DNA of 64,000 bases from AP-15 sp963775875 (GCA_963775875.1 CAVZKP010000015.1:327428-391427), one strand, 5' to 3'; positions 34,984 to 44,556 are shown, numbered from the stretch's first letter. Notes: generated from the letters alone by a model not told the origin. Program-made: numbers and translations.

Positions 34984-36846
34984 CTATTCGGCGGCGGCGT
35001 CGAGCCCCGGCGGGGCCACGGGATCGAGGAACCCGCCCGATTGCCGCCGCCACAGCCGCGCATAGGTTCCCTCGGCGGCAAGCAGCGAGGCATGCGTCCC
35101 CTGCTCGACGATATGCCCCTTGTCGAGCACGACCAGCCGGTCGAGGCGCGCGATCGTCGACAGCCGATGGGCGATGGCGATGACCGTGCGCCCGCGCATC
35201 AGGGTCTCGAGCTGTTCCTGGATTGCCGCTTCGACTTCCGAATCGAGCGAGGAGGTGGCTTCGTCGAGCACCAGGATCGGCGCGTCCTTGAGGATCACCC
35301 GGGCGAGCGCGATGCGCTGGCGCTGGCCACCCGACAGCTTGACCCCGCGCTCGCCGACATGCGCGTCCAAGCCGCGGCGGCCGTTCCAATCCTCCAGACT
35401 CTCGATGAATTCGAGCGCATGCGCCTGCGCCGCGGCGCGCCGCACCTCCCACTCGCTGGCCTGCGGGCGGCCATAGCGGATGTTGTCGCGGATCGAGCGG
35501 TGCAGCAGCGAGGTGTCCTGGGTCACCATCGCGATATGGGCGCGCAGGCTGTCCTGGGTGACATCGGCGATGTTCTGCCCGTCGATCAGGATCTGGCCGC
35601 TTTCGATGTCGTAAAAGCGCAGCAGCAGATTGACCAAGGTCGATTTGCCGGCGCCGGACGGCCCGACCAGCCCGACCCGCTCGCCGGGCGCGATGGTCAG
35701 GTCGATCCCGTGCAACACGCCGCGCGCCGTGCCATAGCCGAACCGCACCTCGGCGAAACGCACCTGGCCGCGATCGATGCGCAGCGGCACCGCATCGGCC
35801 CGGTCCGGCATCTGCCGCGGCACCGCGATCGAGCGCATGCCGTCCTGCACGACGCCGATATTCTCGAAGATCGTGGTCACGTTCAGCGCCACCCAGCCGG
35901 CGATGTTGGCGATCTGCCAGGTCAGCGGCAGCGCCATCGCGACGGTGCCGATGGCGATCCGGCCGCCGCTCCACAGCCAGATCGCGACCGCGCCGGTGCC
36001 GACCACCATCGCGGCGTTGAGCGCGGCGAGCAGCACGCCGACAAGGGTGGTCAAGCGCAGCTGCGAGCGGAATGCGTCGGTCTGGTCGTCGACCGCGGCG
36101 CGGACAAACGCGTCCTCGTCGAGCGGCCGGGCGAAGAGCTTTACCGTCAGGATGTTGGTATAGCTGTCGACGACCCGGCCAACCAGGGTCGAGCGGGTCT
36201 CCGAGGAACGCCGCGAGCGCTCGCGCAGGCGCGGCACGAAAAAGCGCAGCAGCACCGCATATCCGGCAAACCACAGCAGCACCGGCGCCGCCAGCCGCAG
36301 GTCGCTGCGGCCCATCAGGATCATCGCGCCGCTGCCGTAAACCAGGATGTACCAGACCGCGTTGGTGCCCGAGACGACGCTTTCGCGCAGCGCCGGGCCC
36401 GCCTGCATCACCCGGTTGGCGATGCGGCCGGCGAAATCGTTCTGGAAAAAGGTCCAGCTCTGCCGCACCACATGCCAATGGCTCTGCCAGCGGACCATGT
36501 TCGACAGCCCGGCGGCGATCGCCTGGTTGGTGATCAGATTTTGCAGCAGCAGCGCCGAGGGCCGGGCCAGCAGCAGCACCGCGGCCATGCCGAGCAGCTG
36601 CGGCACGGCATGGTGGAGCGCGTCCGGCCGGTTGTGCGAGATGATCGTCACCACCCGGCCGATGAAGACCGGGATCAGGGTGTCGAGCACCGCGACCGCA
36701 GAGCCGGCGGCGAACAGAGCCAGCACCAGGCCGCGCGCCTGCCGCGCATGATGCCAATAGAACGCCGCGAGCCCGGCCGGCGGCGGCGTTTCCGGCGGCA
36801 ATGCCGTGGGCTCCAGCAGACTCTCGAAAAACCGGAACACGCGCAT
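34984..36846 (-). CDS. ABC transporter, fused permease/ATPase (MsbA-like exporter half)
   Basis: 620 residues: an exporter-type six-helix membrane domain (about residues 30-330) fused to an ATPase domain. The ATPase shows Walker A GLVGPSGAGKSTLVN, Q-loop VTQDTSLLHRS, signature VKLSGGQRQRIALARV, Walker B ILVLDEATSSLDSE and the switch His in AIAHRLSTI. It acts as a homodimer or heterodimer in the inner membrane, exporting lipid or another hydrophobic or peptide substrate, direction out. No second half-transporter is adjacent. Starts at ATG 36846 (MRVFRFFESLLEP). It lies 47 bases upstream of the uma2 gene on the same strand. Confidence 0.93.
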   Translation of the reverse strand: MRVFRFFESLLEPTALPPETPPPAGLAAFYWHHARQARGLVLALFAAGSAVAVLDTLIPVFIGRVVTIISHNRPDALHHAVPQLLGMAAVLLLARPSALLLQNLITNQAIAAGLSNMVRWQSHWHVVRQSWTFFQNDFAGRIANRVMQAGPALRESVVSGTNAVWYILVYGSGAMILMGRSDLRLAAPVLLWFAGYAVLLRFFVPRLRERSRRSSETRSTLVGRVVDSYTNILTVKLFARPLDEDAFVRAAVDDQTDAFRSQLRLTTLVGVLLAALNAAMVVGTGAVAIWLWSGGRIAIGTVAMALPLTWQIANIAGWVALNVTTIFENIGVVQDGMRSIAVPRQMPDRADAVPLRIDRGQVRFAEVRFGYGTARGVLHGIDLTIAPGERVGLVGPSGAGKSTLVNLLLRFYDIESGQILIDGQNIADVTQDSLRAHIAMVTQDTSLLHRSIRDNIRYGRPQASEWEVRRAAAQAHALEFIESLEDWNGRRGLDAHVGERGVKLSGGQRQRIALARVILKDAPILVLDEATSSLDSEVEAAIQEQLETLMRGRTVIAIAHRLSTIARLDRLVVLDKGHIVEQGTHASLLAAEGTYARLWRRQSGGFLDPVAPPGLDAAAE

Positions 36847-37010
36847 GATCGGGTTCGTAACGCAGGCTCCTTGAGTAGGCGAAGCGGGGGCGGCCGCAAC
36901 GCTCGGGCCGCAACTGCCCAGCGAGTAGGCAGCCTAGCACATCCTAGGCGGGCCAGTGGCAGAAGATGCCGATCGGTGTATCGCCGGGGAGCGGCAAAGG
37001 GGGTTGCGGG

Positions 37011-37922
37011 CTACGGCGCATCGGGCGCCCAGCCGGCCCGGGCCACCGGCTGATCGGCCATTCGCGGCACATCGCCGTCGCGCAGGACCCGGTCGCAATA
37101 GCGCTCGACTTCGAGCGGCAAAGCCGAGGCCGGGCGACCGGCCGCGATCCATCCATCCATATTTCCGGGACCCCAATTATAGGCGGCAACCGCATCCGGC
37201 CAATTGCCATAGCGCCGGTAGAGCCGCGCCAGATAGGCCCGCCCCAGCTGGCGGTTCTGCGCCAGATCGAACCGGTCGCCGCCCCCCGAATCGATCGCCG
37301 CGGCGGCGGAGACCTGCATCGGACCCTGCGGTCCGGCCAATTCCGGGCGCCACATTGCGGGATCGGCGCCATGGCTCGATTCGGCGCCATCGACGGCGAA
37401 GGCGATGCGATCGAGATCGGCGCCACTCGCCGCCGGAAACAGATCGAAATCGGCGCTGCGCGCCGCGGTAGACGGATTGTCGCCGGGCCATGCCGGCGCC
37501 GAGCCGCGCAACACCGTCACCGGCTGTTCCTGCGGATCGGCGAAGCTGACGATTTCGGTTCGGCCAGAGATCGCACGCTGGATCGGGGCCGGGATGGCGG
37601 CAACCACCGCAGCCGCGCTTCCGCCACGCAGCAGACGCACCGAACCCGTATTTCCGGCGGAATAGGCGCCGGTCGCGACCCGGCCATGCGCAACCGGTGC
37701 GGCCTTGCCTCCGCCGCGCACCACCCTGACCGGCGCCAGCGCGCGGTCGGCGAAGGTGACGATTTCTGCATTCTGCGCATTTCTGCGGATCAGCGCGACG
37801 ATCCGCGCCGCGATCGCCCGCGGCCTGGCGGTTGACGCGATCGGCGCTCCGGCGGCCGGACCGCAAAGGACCGGCCATGCCGCTACTGCCGCGATCATAA
37901 CAAGCAGATTGCGACACCTCAT
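37011..37922 (-). CDS. Lytic transglycosylase domain protein (secreted)
   Basis: 303 residues. A signal peptide (MRCRNLLVMIAAVAAWPVLC then GPAAGA) directs it to the periplasm. The C-terminal third is an SLT-type lytic transglycosylase domain: catalytic Glu in AVDGAESSHGADPAMW, LAGPQGPMQVSAAAA, then LGRAYLARLYRRYGNWPDAV and AAYNWGPGNMDGWIAAGRP. It would cleave peptidoglycan glycan strands. The long N-terminal half is low-complexity (two VTFADRA/VSFADPQ-like repeats, each followed by VRVVRGG or VTVLRGS) and unrecognised. The ATG 37922 was chosen because the signal sequence starts there. Confidence 0.87.
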   Translation of the reverse strand: MRCRNLLVMIAAVAAWPVLCGPAAGAPIASTARPRAIAARIVALIRRNAQNAEIVTFADRALAPVRVVRGGGKAAPVAHGRVATGAYSAGNTGSVRLLRGGSAAAVVAAIPAPIQRAISGRTEIVSFADPQEQPVTVLRGSAPAWPGDNPSTAARSADFDLFPAASGADLDRIAFAVDGAESSHGADPAMWRPELAGPQGPMQVSAAAAIDSGGGDRFDLAQNRQLGRAYLARLYRRYGNWPDAVAAYNWGPGNMDGWIAAGRPASALPLEVERYCDRVLRDGDVPRMADQPVARAGWAPDAP

Positions 37923-38063
37923 GGGCGAAGTGGTGCAAGATCGCCGCATTGTCTGTCAAGGGGATGGGATCGGCGCCATCGGGGATCAACGCTTGTCAGC
38001 GAATCCGCCGGTCGGCTAGCATCCGCCGGACACGATCCCCCCGCTAGGTTCGAGGACAGCGCG

Positions 38064-38501
38064 ATGCCGAAAATCCTGATCGTTCACGGTGCGGGCATGA
38101 ACATGCGCGGCAAGGTCCAGACCGAGATATTCGGCCCGATGACCCTGCCCGAATATGACGAACGCATCCGCGGCTATGCCGCCGAACTCGGCCTCGACAT
38201 CGAGATCTTTCATTCCAATGTCGAAGGCGAAGTGATCAACAAATTCTATGAGGCCAACGACAAGGGCTTTGACGCGGCCCTGTTCAACCCGGCCGCGTTC
38301 GGCAGCGGCTATCCGGCGCTGGTCGCGGCGATCTCGCAGGTCAGCTTCCCGACCATCGAGGTCCACATCTCGAACCCGATCCGCCGCGGCCCGGCCTCGG
38401 AGACCGCGCGGGTCAGCCAAGGCGTGGTCGCCGGGTTCGGATTGCCGGGCTACTATGTGGCGCTGCGCGGTGTGCGCGACCTGCTGGCGGTGAAAAAGTG
38501 A
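38064..38501 (+). CDS. AroQ-like (type II 3-dehydroquinate dehydratase family) protein, divergent
   Basis: 145 residues, the length of type II dehydroquinases. The flavodoxin-like framework is clear: MPKILIVHGAGMNMRG, IEIFHSNVEGEVINKFYEA, AALFNPAAFGSGYPAL and PTIEVHISNPIRRG, which contains the catalytic-type His. However, the mobile loop that normally reads REPxxYG is VQTEIFG here, so the catalytic Tyr is replaced by Phe and the loop Arg is lost. NGPNLN is HGAGMN. It may be a related lyase with another substrate rather than a shikimate enzyme. Its TGA overlaps the GTG of the oxidoreductase gene (GTGA), so both should work together. Confidence 0.82.
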   Translation: MPKILIVHGAGMNMRGKVQTEIFGPMTLPEYDERIRGYAAELGLDIEIFHSNVEGEVINKFYEANDKGFDAALFNPAAFGSGYPALVAAISQVSFPTIEVHISNPIRRGPASETARVSQGVVAGFGLPGYYVALRGVRDLLAVKK

Positions 38502-39508
38502 TCCGCGCCGCGATTGTCGGGCTGGGCCGCTGGGGCCGCACCCTGGTCAATGCGATCCAGGACAAGAGCACGGAATTCCGCTTTACCGCCGGCCATAGCC
38601 GCACCCGCGCTTCGGCCCAGCCGTTCTGCGCCGAGCACGGCATCGCCTATTATGACGATCTCGGGCAGATCCTCGCCGATCCCAAGATCGACGCGGTCGT
38701 GTTCGCGACGCCGCACAGCCAGCACGGGGCCCAGGTCGAGCGCACCGCGGCTGCCGGCAAACACGTCTTTATGGAAAAGCCGTTCACCCTCGATGTCGCG
38801 AGCGCCGAGCGGGCGCTGGCCGCGGTGGCGCGCGCCGGCGTCACCCTGGGCGTCGCCTATCCGCGGCGCTTTCATCCCGCGATGATCGAGCTGAAGACGC
38901 GAATCGACGATGGGCGGCTCGGCCTCCCGACCCATTGCGAAAGCGCGCAGGCGTCGCCGGCCGGGCATTTCATGCCCGCAGGATATTACTGGCGCGCCGA
39001 CCCCGAGGAAGCGCCGGCCGGGGCGATGACGGCGACCGGGGTGCACAATCTCGACGCGCTGATCTATCTGTTCGGCCATATCGAGGAGGTCTATTGCCTC
39101 AGCCTGCGGCGCGTGCTGCCCCAGCTGGAGGACACGACGAGCGTGCTGATCAGGATGGCGAACGGCATGTCGGCCAGCCTCTATTGCTCGCTGGTCACCG
39201 CGCCGACCTACCGCTTTGCGGTGTACGGCGCCAAGGGCCGCGCCGAGCTGCTGGGCCAGGACCCGGATTTCCGCTTTACCCCGGTGCCGGCGGCGATGCC
39301 GGTCGGCCGCCACACCGCTCCGGCGACCGAGACCATCGAATATGGGAAATTCAACGCGCTGGCGGCGGAACTCGAAGGCTTTGCCGCGGCGATCAACGGG
39401 GTGCGCCGCTACCCGATCACGGCCGACGAGATCCGGCACGGCGTCGCCGCCTTCGAGGCGATCGTGCGCTCGGCCGCAACCGGTCGCCCGGTCAAGATCG
39501 CGCCTTAG
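38498..39508 (+). CDS. Gfo/Idh/MocA family oxidoreductase
   Basis: 336 residues. The N-terminal Rossmann domain (RAAIVGLGRWGRTLVNAI) binds NAD(P). The family motif EKP is present in AGKHVFMEKPFTLDVASAE, and the C-terminal beta-sheet domain holds PAGAMTATGVHNLDALIYLFG with the conserved His in place of the usual GGxxxDxG/H segment. It likely oxidises or reduces a cyclitol, sugar acid or related polyol. Translationally coupled to the AroQ-like gene by a GTGA overlap. Its TAG shares one base with the GTG of recX. Confidence 0.9.
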   Translation: MIRAAIVGLGRWGRTLVNAIQDKSTEFRFTAGHSRTRASAQPFCAEHGIAYYDDLGQILADPKIDAVVFATPHSQHGAQVERTAAAGKHVFMEKPFTLDVASAERALAAVARAGVTLGVAYPRRFHPAMIELKTRIDDGRLGLPTHCESAQASPAGHFMPAGYYWRADPEEAPAGAMTATGVHNLDALIYLFGHIEEVYCLSLRRVLPQLEDTTSVLIRMANGMSASLYCSLVTAPTYRFAVYGAKGRAELLGQDPDFRFTPVPAAMPVGRHTAPATETIEYGKFNALAAELEGFAAAINGVRRYPITADEIRHGVAAFEAIVRSAATGRPVKIAP

Positions 39509-40209
39509 TGGACCAGGGCGAAATCGCGCCCGAGCTTCTCGAACGCTGGGCATTGGCCTATCTCGGCCGCTTTGCCAGCTCGGCCGAAAATCTGCGGCGG
39601 GTGCTGCGGCGGCGGGCGCGGCGCCGTTCGCCGGCCTCGCCCGAAGCGGAGCAGCAGGCTGAGGGGCTGATCGACGCGCTGGTCGAGCGCTACCGCGATT
39701 CGGGCCTGCTCGACGACGCCGCCTATGCCGCGGCCCGCGTGCAATCCTTGCATCGGCGCGGCGAATCCGCGACCAAAATCCGCGCCCGGCTCGCGGCCAA
39801 GGGGGTCGAGAATGCGGTCGCAGCCGAAGCCGTGCTGGCCCTGCGCGGCGAAATTCCCGACCCCGATCTCGCCGCCGCCTGCGCCTTTGCCCGCCGCCGC
39901 CGGCTCGGGCCGTATCGCCGCTCCGCCGCCGATCCGAAACGCGAGCTCGGCGTCTTCGCCCGCGCCGGCTTTGGCCGCCAGGTGGCCGAGCGGGTGCTTG
40001 CCTGCGCCGATACCGATGCGGTCGAGGCTCTGGCCGGCGCCGAACCCGACCGAAGGCTGACTATGAGGCGGCGCGGCGCGGCTCGCCTGCCGCGGCGGCG
40101 CGGGCATTTTCGGCCGGGGCATTATCGGCGGGGGCCGCGGGCGGCGTCATCATCAACACCGGGGCCGGGTCGCGCGAGGCGACGCCGTGCCGGTCGAAAG
40201 CGATCTTGA
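39508..40209 (+). CDS. recX: RecX family regulatory protein
   Basis: About 185 to 233 residues built of helical RecX repeats. RecX binds RecA filaments and limits recombination. Key segments: WALAYLGRFASSAENLRRVL, EGLIDALVERYRDSGLLDDAAYA, HRRGESATKIRARLAAKGV and LGVFARAGFGRQVAERVLA. The start is a GTG (39508) overlapping the previous TAG. The family sequence ends near residue 185 (about 40060), but the frame stays open to 40209, adding an Arg-rich tail and overlapping the 3' end of the convergent mechanosensitive channel gene by about 150 bases. A +1 shift near the end would stop at 40060, so a frameshift is likely. Confidence 0.83.
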   Translation: MDQGEIAPELLERWALAYLGRFASSAENLRRVLRRRARRRSPASPEAEQQAEGLIDALVERYRDSGLLDDAAYAAARVQSLHRRGESATKIRARLAAKGVENAVAAEAVLALRGEIPDPDLAAACAFARRRRLGPYRRSAADPKRELGVFARAGFGRQVAERVLACADTDAVEALAGAEPDRRLTMRRRGAARLPRRRGHFRPGHYRRGPRAASSSTPGPGRARRRRAGRKRS

Positions 40210-42434
40210 CCAGGCGGTTGAAGGCGCGGCCGACGGCGAATTGCTTCGACGGCAGGGTGCGGATGCGGATCAGCAGGACGACCGAAAACTCGTCGAGCGC
40301 GTCGACGCCCTGATACTCGAACGGGTCGAGGATCAGCCCGCCCAAGGTCTCGTCCTCGCTCAATTCGACGCTGACCGCGCGCAGGATCTCGACCACACGG
40401 TCGATATCCTCGCCATAGGAGATCGTGATCCGGGCGACGACATAGGCGAATTCGCGGGTCATGTTCTTGAGTGTGGCGACCTCGCTGAATGGAATCGTGT
40501 GCACCGCCCCGGCCTGATCGCGCAGCCGGATGGTGCGCACCGAGATCGCCTCGACCACGCCGGTATGGCCCCTGCCGAGATCGACGATGTCGCCGACCGC
40601 GAGCTGATCCTCGGCCAGGATGAACAGACCGGTGATCACGTCCTTGACCAATGCCTGGCTGCCAAAGCCGATCGCCAGGCCGACGACCCCTGCCCCGGCG
40701 AGCAGCGGCGCGATATCGACGCCGAGATGGGAGAGGATGATCAGCGAACCGAGGACCGCGAGCAGCGACAGCATCGCGGTGCGCAGCAAGGGCAGCAGGG
40801 TGCGGATGCGGGTGCGCCGCGGCGGCTGGCTGGCGTCGATTTCGGCTCAGATAGTGCTCGATCGCCGATGCGAAGACCTCCCACACGGCGAGTGCGGCCA
40901 GCATCACCAGGCCGATCGTCAGCAGCTGCCCGCCGGCCCGCCGGGCGAAGTCGGAGTCGAACCAGGCGAACGCCCGCACGTCCCAGGCCTGCAGCACGGT
41001 CAGCCCGGCCAGGATATAGACGATGGCGCTGCCGAGCCCGGTCAGGATCGGGATATAGCGGTTGGCGCGCTGCTCCAATGTCGGAAATTTCGCCTTGAGC
41101 TGCGGCGAGACGGCAAAACCGCGCCGGCTCAGGCTGTGGATCGAGTGGACCACAAGCCGGGCGGCGATGATGACGAGGATGCTCATGACGGTGGCGCGCA
41201 GCACATAGAGGAAGCCGCCCTCGATATGCAGCGCGTAGATCGCGTAGATCCCGACGATGTAGAAAATTGCCAGCAACGGCCAGATCTCGGCGATGGTGCG
41301 GCGGATCCGGCTCCAGCCGGATGCCGAATTGCCGTCGCCGGCGATCCAGGCGGCGATCGGCGCCTGGTTCTGCAACAGAAAGACCGCGGCGAGGAGCGCC
41401 AGCACCAGCCCGGCCAATTTGAGCAGCAGGGTGTAGAGCGCACCGGGAATGCCGAGCCACCAGGCGGCCTCGGGCACGGCGTAACCGTAGATGCCCCAGA
41501 AGGTGAAGCGCTTGACCCAGATATAGAGGTAGTTGCGGGTCTCGGCGTCGATCGGCACGAACAGGGCGCCGTCATCGGCGGGCAGCAGGATGGCGCGGGC
41601 CAGGCACAGGATCAGGCGGGCCTCGACCGTCGCATCGACCAGCACCGACAGGGTGATGCGGGTCGCGGTCAGGGGGTCGAGCGCCATCGACACCGCGCTG
41701 TAGGCGATCGCCGCGAAGACCAGGATCGGCGCCAGGTCGAGCACCAGCCCCAACAGGGCGAACAAGCCGCGCACCGCGTGCGTGTCCCGCCGCCGCACCG
41801 GGAATTTTGGCCGCGCCCGGGCCAGCATCCAGCGCAGCGCCCACTCGGCCGCGCCGGCAAGGCCGAAGACGAGAACGAAGGCGTAGGCGGCCTCGATCCA
41901 GCGCTGCCGCGCCGCGGCGTCGGAGATCTGCTCACGCGCCCAGCCGACCAGGCGCGGCGCGTCGACGATGATCGCCGCCCCGGCCAGGATCTCGCCGGTG
42001 AACGCGTCGATCTGTTGCGACAACTGCCCGAGCAAGGCGATCCCGGCGGGCCTTGGGGCCGGGATGTTGCGCTGGACGGCGATCAGCGCCCGCAATTCCT
42101 GGACGAGATTCGCCCGCGCCGCATTGTCCTGCAAGGTGTCGACCAGGCGCTGCAATTCGTCGACCGAAACCGGCGCCGGCGGGGTTCCCGGCTTTGCCGC
42201 CGCAGCAGGCGCCGGCTGCGGCGCCGCCGCCAGCGCGGCCGCGGACAGCGCGACCGTCGTCAGCGCGCTGATGGTGAGGCAAACCAGCAGAAAACCGAGC
42301 GCCCGCCCGGATCGCAGAAGCGGTCGCAACAAGGTGCTGGCGACCGCGGAGCAAGGGCGCGGGCCGAGGGCCCGCCGGTCAGGCCCGGCCACGCGGATCG
42401 GAGGCGGTAGCAGGCCCCGGCGGATGCAGCTCAT
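40061..42434 (-). CDS. Mechanosensitive ion channel family protein, large MscS type (one frameshift)
   Basis: About 790 residues after correction. A signal-like N-terminus (FLLVCLTISALTTVALSAAAL) precedes a periplasmic helical region (ELQRLVDTLQDNAARANLVQ) and several membrane helices. The MscS core follows: pore helix and beta domain with AGAGVVGLAIGFGSQALVKD, VITGLFILAEDQLAVGDIVD and TIPFSEVATLKNMTRE. The frame breaks at about 40846 between AIEHYL and AEIDASQPPRRTRIRT, where one extra base restores the next frame if removed. The channel would open under membrane tension. ATG 42434 is the only clear start, but is uncertain because the preceding segment is Arg-rich. Confidence 0.85.
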
Positions 42435-42586
42435 TTTGCTCGATCGGACAGCAGAGGGTGATGCCCGCTAACAAGGTTTGAAATTGTGTCAGCCTTGGCG
42501 GCGACCGCTCGAACAAGGTTGTGACCATTTTTGCGCCGGCCGGCCAAGCCAGCGTCGAGCCAGCGGGCGTGACCCGGCCTGCCATC

Positions 42587-43225
42587 TCAGCCGGCGCCGG
42601 GGGCGCGCTCCCGCATCAGCCGGGCGACAGCGACGGCATCATCGTCGCCCCGCGCCTCGAGCGCGGCGAGGATGCCCGGGCGGTCGGCCGCCGGCCGGTT
42701 CTGGCTCAGCTTGAATTTGCCTTCGAGCCGGCTAACCGCGATGTCGAGCCCGATGATCCCCCGGATCATCCCCGCCATATAGGCCTCGGGCAAATCCTCC
42801 ATCCGCCACGGCTCGGCGCTGCCGGCCTCGTGCCGGTCGGACAGCCGGCGCAGCACCATCCGCAACCATTCCTTGTCATCGATCAGGCGCAGAGTTCCAT
42901 AGGCATGGACGTCGGCGTAATTCCAGGTCGGGACCGCCGGACCGTTCGCATACCAGCCGGGCGAGATATAGGCGTGCGGGCCGCTGAAGATGGTCAGCAC
43001 CTCGCCGCCCCCGGCCCGGCCGAGTTCGGCGACCTGCGGGTTCGGGCGGGCGAGGTGGCCGAGGAGGTGCAGCGCGTCGCCGTCGCGCTCGACCAGGAAC
43101 GGGATGTGGCTCGCCACCAGCCCGGCCGGGCCGCTGCTGACGAGCAGCGCGAAATCATGCCGCTCGAGATGCGCGATCAGCACCTCGGGGCGCGCCTCGG
43201 TGAAAGCGGGGGGCAGATAGACCAC
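42587..43225 (-). CDS. FMN-binding negative transcriptional regulator (PaiB-like)
   Basis: 212 residues, flavin-reductase/pyridoxamine-oxidase-like split barrel of the PaiB family. MVYLPPAFTEARPEVLIAHL, LVASHIPFLVERDGDALHLLG, HLARPNPQ, FSGPHAYISPGWYAN and VPTWNYADVHAYGTLRLIDD are all diagnostic, as is the C-terminal GLDIAVSRLEGKFKLSQNRP. Originally tied to repression of sporulation protease genes in Bacillus, its role in Proteobacteria is unclear and FMN or haem binding is more certain than DNA binding. The start codon is GTG with AAGGTGG upstream. It lies 30 bases downstream of the LysE-like gene. Confidence 0.92.
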   Translation of the reverse strand: MVYLPPAFTEARPEVLIAHLERHDFALLVSSGPAGLVASHIPFLVERDGDALHLLGHLARPNPQVAELGRAGGGEVLTIFSGPHAYISPGWYANGPAVPTWNYADVHAYGTLRLIDDKEWLRMVLRRLSDRHEAGSAEPWRMEDLPEAYMAGMIRGIIGLDIAVSRLEGKFKLSQNRPAADRPGILAALEARGDDDAVAVARLMRERAPGAG

Positions 43226-43255
43226 GAAACCACCTTGCGTTACGGTCAGCTACGG

Positions 43256-43981
43256 TCAGCCCAGATGCTCTAGCACGACCGTGGCGATCAGCGCTGCACC
43301 GGTGGCGAACAGGATGATGCCGGAGGCGCGGCTGATCCAGGCCAGATGACGCGGCTCGATCGCCCGGCGAAACAATCCGATGCCCAGGGCGAGCCCCAGC
43401 CACCACAGGAACGACCCGGCCCACACGCCGAGCACCAGGAAGGCCGCGCGCACCAGGGTCGCCTTGGCGCCGCCGAGGCCGAGCGCGGCGAAGATGGCGA
43501 GGAAGATCAGGATCGTCACCGGATTGGTGATGGTCAGGGCAAAGGCCGAAGCAAAGTCGCGGAACAGGGTGTCGGGGTCGGACTGCTCGGCGATCTTGTC
43601 CTGCGGCTTGGACAGCAGGGCCGCGCCGCCGGAATAGAGCAGATAAACGCCGCCGGCGGCGCGCAGCCAGCCTTCCCAGCCGAGCAGCCAGTCGGAGACA
43701 AAGGTGAGGCCGAAGGCGGCGATGACGCCGAACAGCGCGTCGGCGGTGGCCGCGCCGAGCCCCGATGTCAATCCGGCCAGCCTGCCCTCGAAGATCGTCC
43801 GGCGCAGGCACAGAATGCCGACCGGGCCGACCGGCACGGCGATCACCACGCCGACCACGATCCCCTTCAGAAGGAACAGCAACAGCAGCGTCGAGCTATC
43901 GAGGGCGGCAACCAGGACCAGTCTCCCGGGGAACGAGCGAGGGGACGCAATGCGAAATGCGGCGGCTTTTTCCGGACGCAA
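43256..43981 (-). CDS. LysE family translocator (amino acid/metabolite exporter)
   Basis: Up to 241 residues with about six hydrophobic helices. The LysE/RhtB signatures are VIAVPVGPVGILCLRRTIFEGR with the following GLTSGLGAATADALFG, and later FALTITNPVTILIFLAIFAALG. It exports amino acids or similar small molecules from the cytoplasm. The 5' end is uncertain: 43981 would be a TTG start with a non-homologous leader, and a start near the LLLLFLLKGIVVGV helix at about 43890 is also possible. It is divergent from the glutathione peroxidase gene and followed by the PaiB-like gene, likely cotranscribed. Confidence 0.85.
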   Translation of the reverse strand: MRPEKAAAFRIASPRSFPGRLVLVAALDSSTLLLLFLLKGIVVGVVIAVPVGPVGILCLRRTIFEGRLAGLTSGLGAATADALFGVIAAFGLTFVSDWLLGWEGWLRAAGGVYLLYSGGAALLSKPQDKIAEQSDPDTLFRDFASAFALTITNPVTILIFLAIFAALGLGGAKATLVRAAFLVLGVWAGSFLWWLGLALGIGLFRRAIEPRHLAWISRASGIILFATGAALIATVVLEHLG

Positions 43982-44044
43982 GTCGCGCTATGCTCGCGGC
44001 AAGCGCGCGATCCACGCCCGATCCATGCTGCACGGAGGTTGCCA

Positions 44045-44539
44045 ATGCCCGCCCTCGAAAACGCCCACCGGTTCACGTTTGTTTCGATCGACGGCGAAAA
44101 GCTGCCGCTCGACGCCTGGCGAGGCCGGCCGGTGCTGGTCGTCAACACCGCCTCGTATTGCGGATATACCTCGCAATACGCCGGCCTGGAATCGCTGTGG
44201 CAGCGCTACCGCGACCGCGGCCTGATCGTGCTCGGGGTGCCGTCCAACGATTTCGGCCAGCAGGAACCCGGCTCGGCGGCCGAGATCAAGACCTTCTGCG
44301 AGACCCGTTACGCGATCGACTTTCCGCTGGCGCAGAAATGCCCGGTCTCCGGCGGGCAGGCGCATCCGTTCTATCGCTGGATTGCCGACACCTTGGGCGA
44401 GGCCGGAACCCCAAGCTGGAATTTCCACAAATACCTGATCGCGCCCGATGGCGAACTCGCCGGTGCGTGGCCCGCCCAGGTGGCGCCCGCCGATCCGCGG
44501 ATCACCGCGGAAATCGACCGGCTGCTGCCGCCGGCCTGA
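44045..44539 (+). CDS. Glutathione peroxidase (thiol peroxidase of the GPx family)
   Basis: 164 residues, thioredoxin fold. The peroxidatic residue is Cys (not selenocysteine) in NTASYCGYTSQYAGLESLWQ; the partner Gln is in NDFGQQEPGSAAEI and the Trp in PSWNFHKYLIAPDG, making the Cys-Gln-Trp site. A resolving-type Cys appears in EIKTFCETRYAIDFPL. It reduces hydroperoxides in the cytoplasm, using thioredoxin or glutathione. ATG 44045 has GGAGG eight bases upstream. Confidence 0.93.
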   Translation: MPALENAHRFTFVSIDGEKLPLDAWRGRPVLVVNTASYCGYTSQYAGLESLWQRYRDRGLIVLGVPSNDFGQQEPGSAAEIKTFCETRYAIDFPLAQKCPVSGGQAHPFYRWIADTLGEAGTPSWNFHKYLIAPDGELAGAWPAQVAPADPRITAEIDRLLPPA

Positions 44540-44556
44540 GGTCAGAAGGCGCGGCG

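Noticed and set aside
34963..37053. Long plus-strand open frame opposite the ABC exporter
   Set aside because: Shadow of a GC-rich gene: its translation is Arg/Gln/His-rich with no family features, while the opposite strand has full ABC motifs.
38935..39507. In-frame upstream extension of recX inside the oxidoreductase gene
   Set aside because: This part is a shadow of the Gfo/Idh coding sequence; the RecX family sequence begins at the GTG at 39508.
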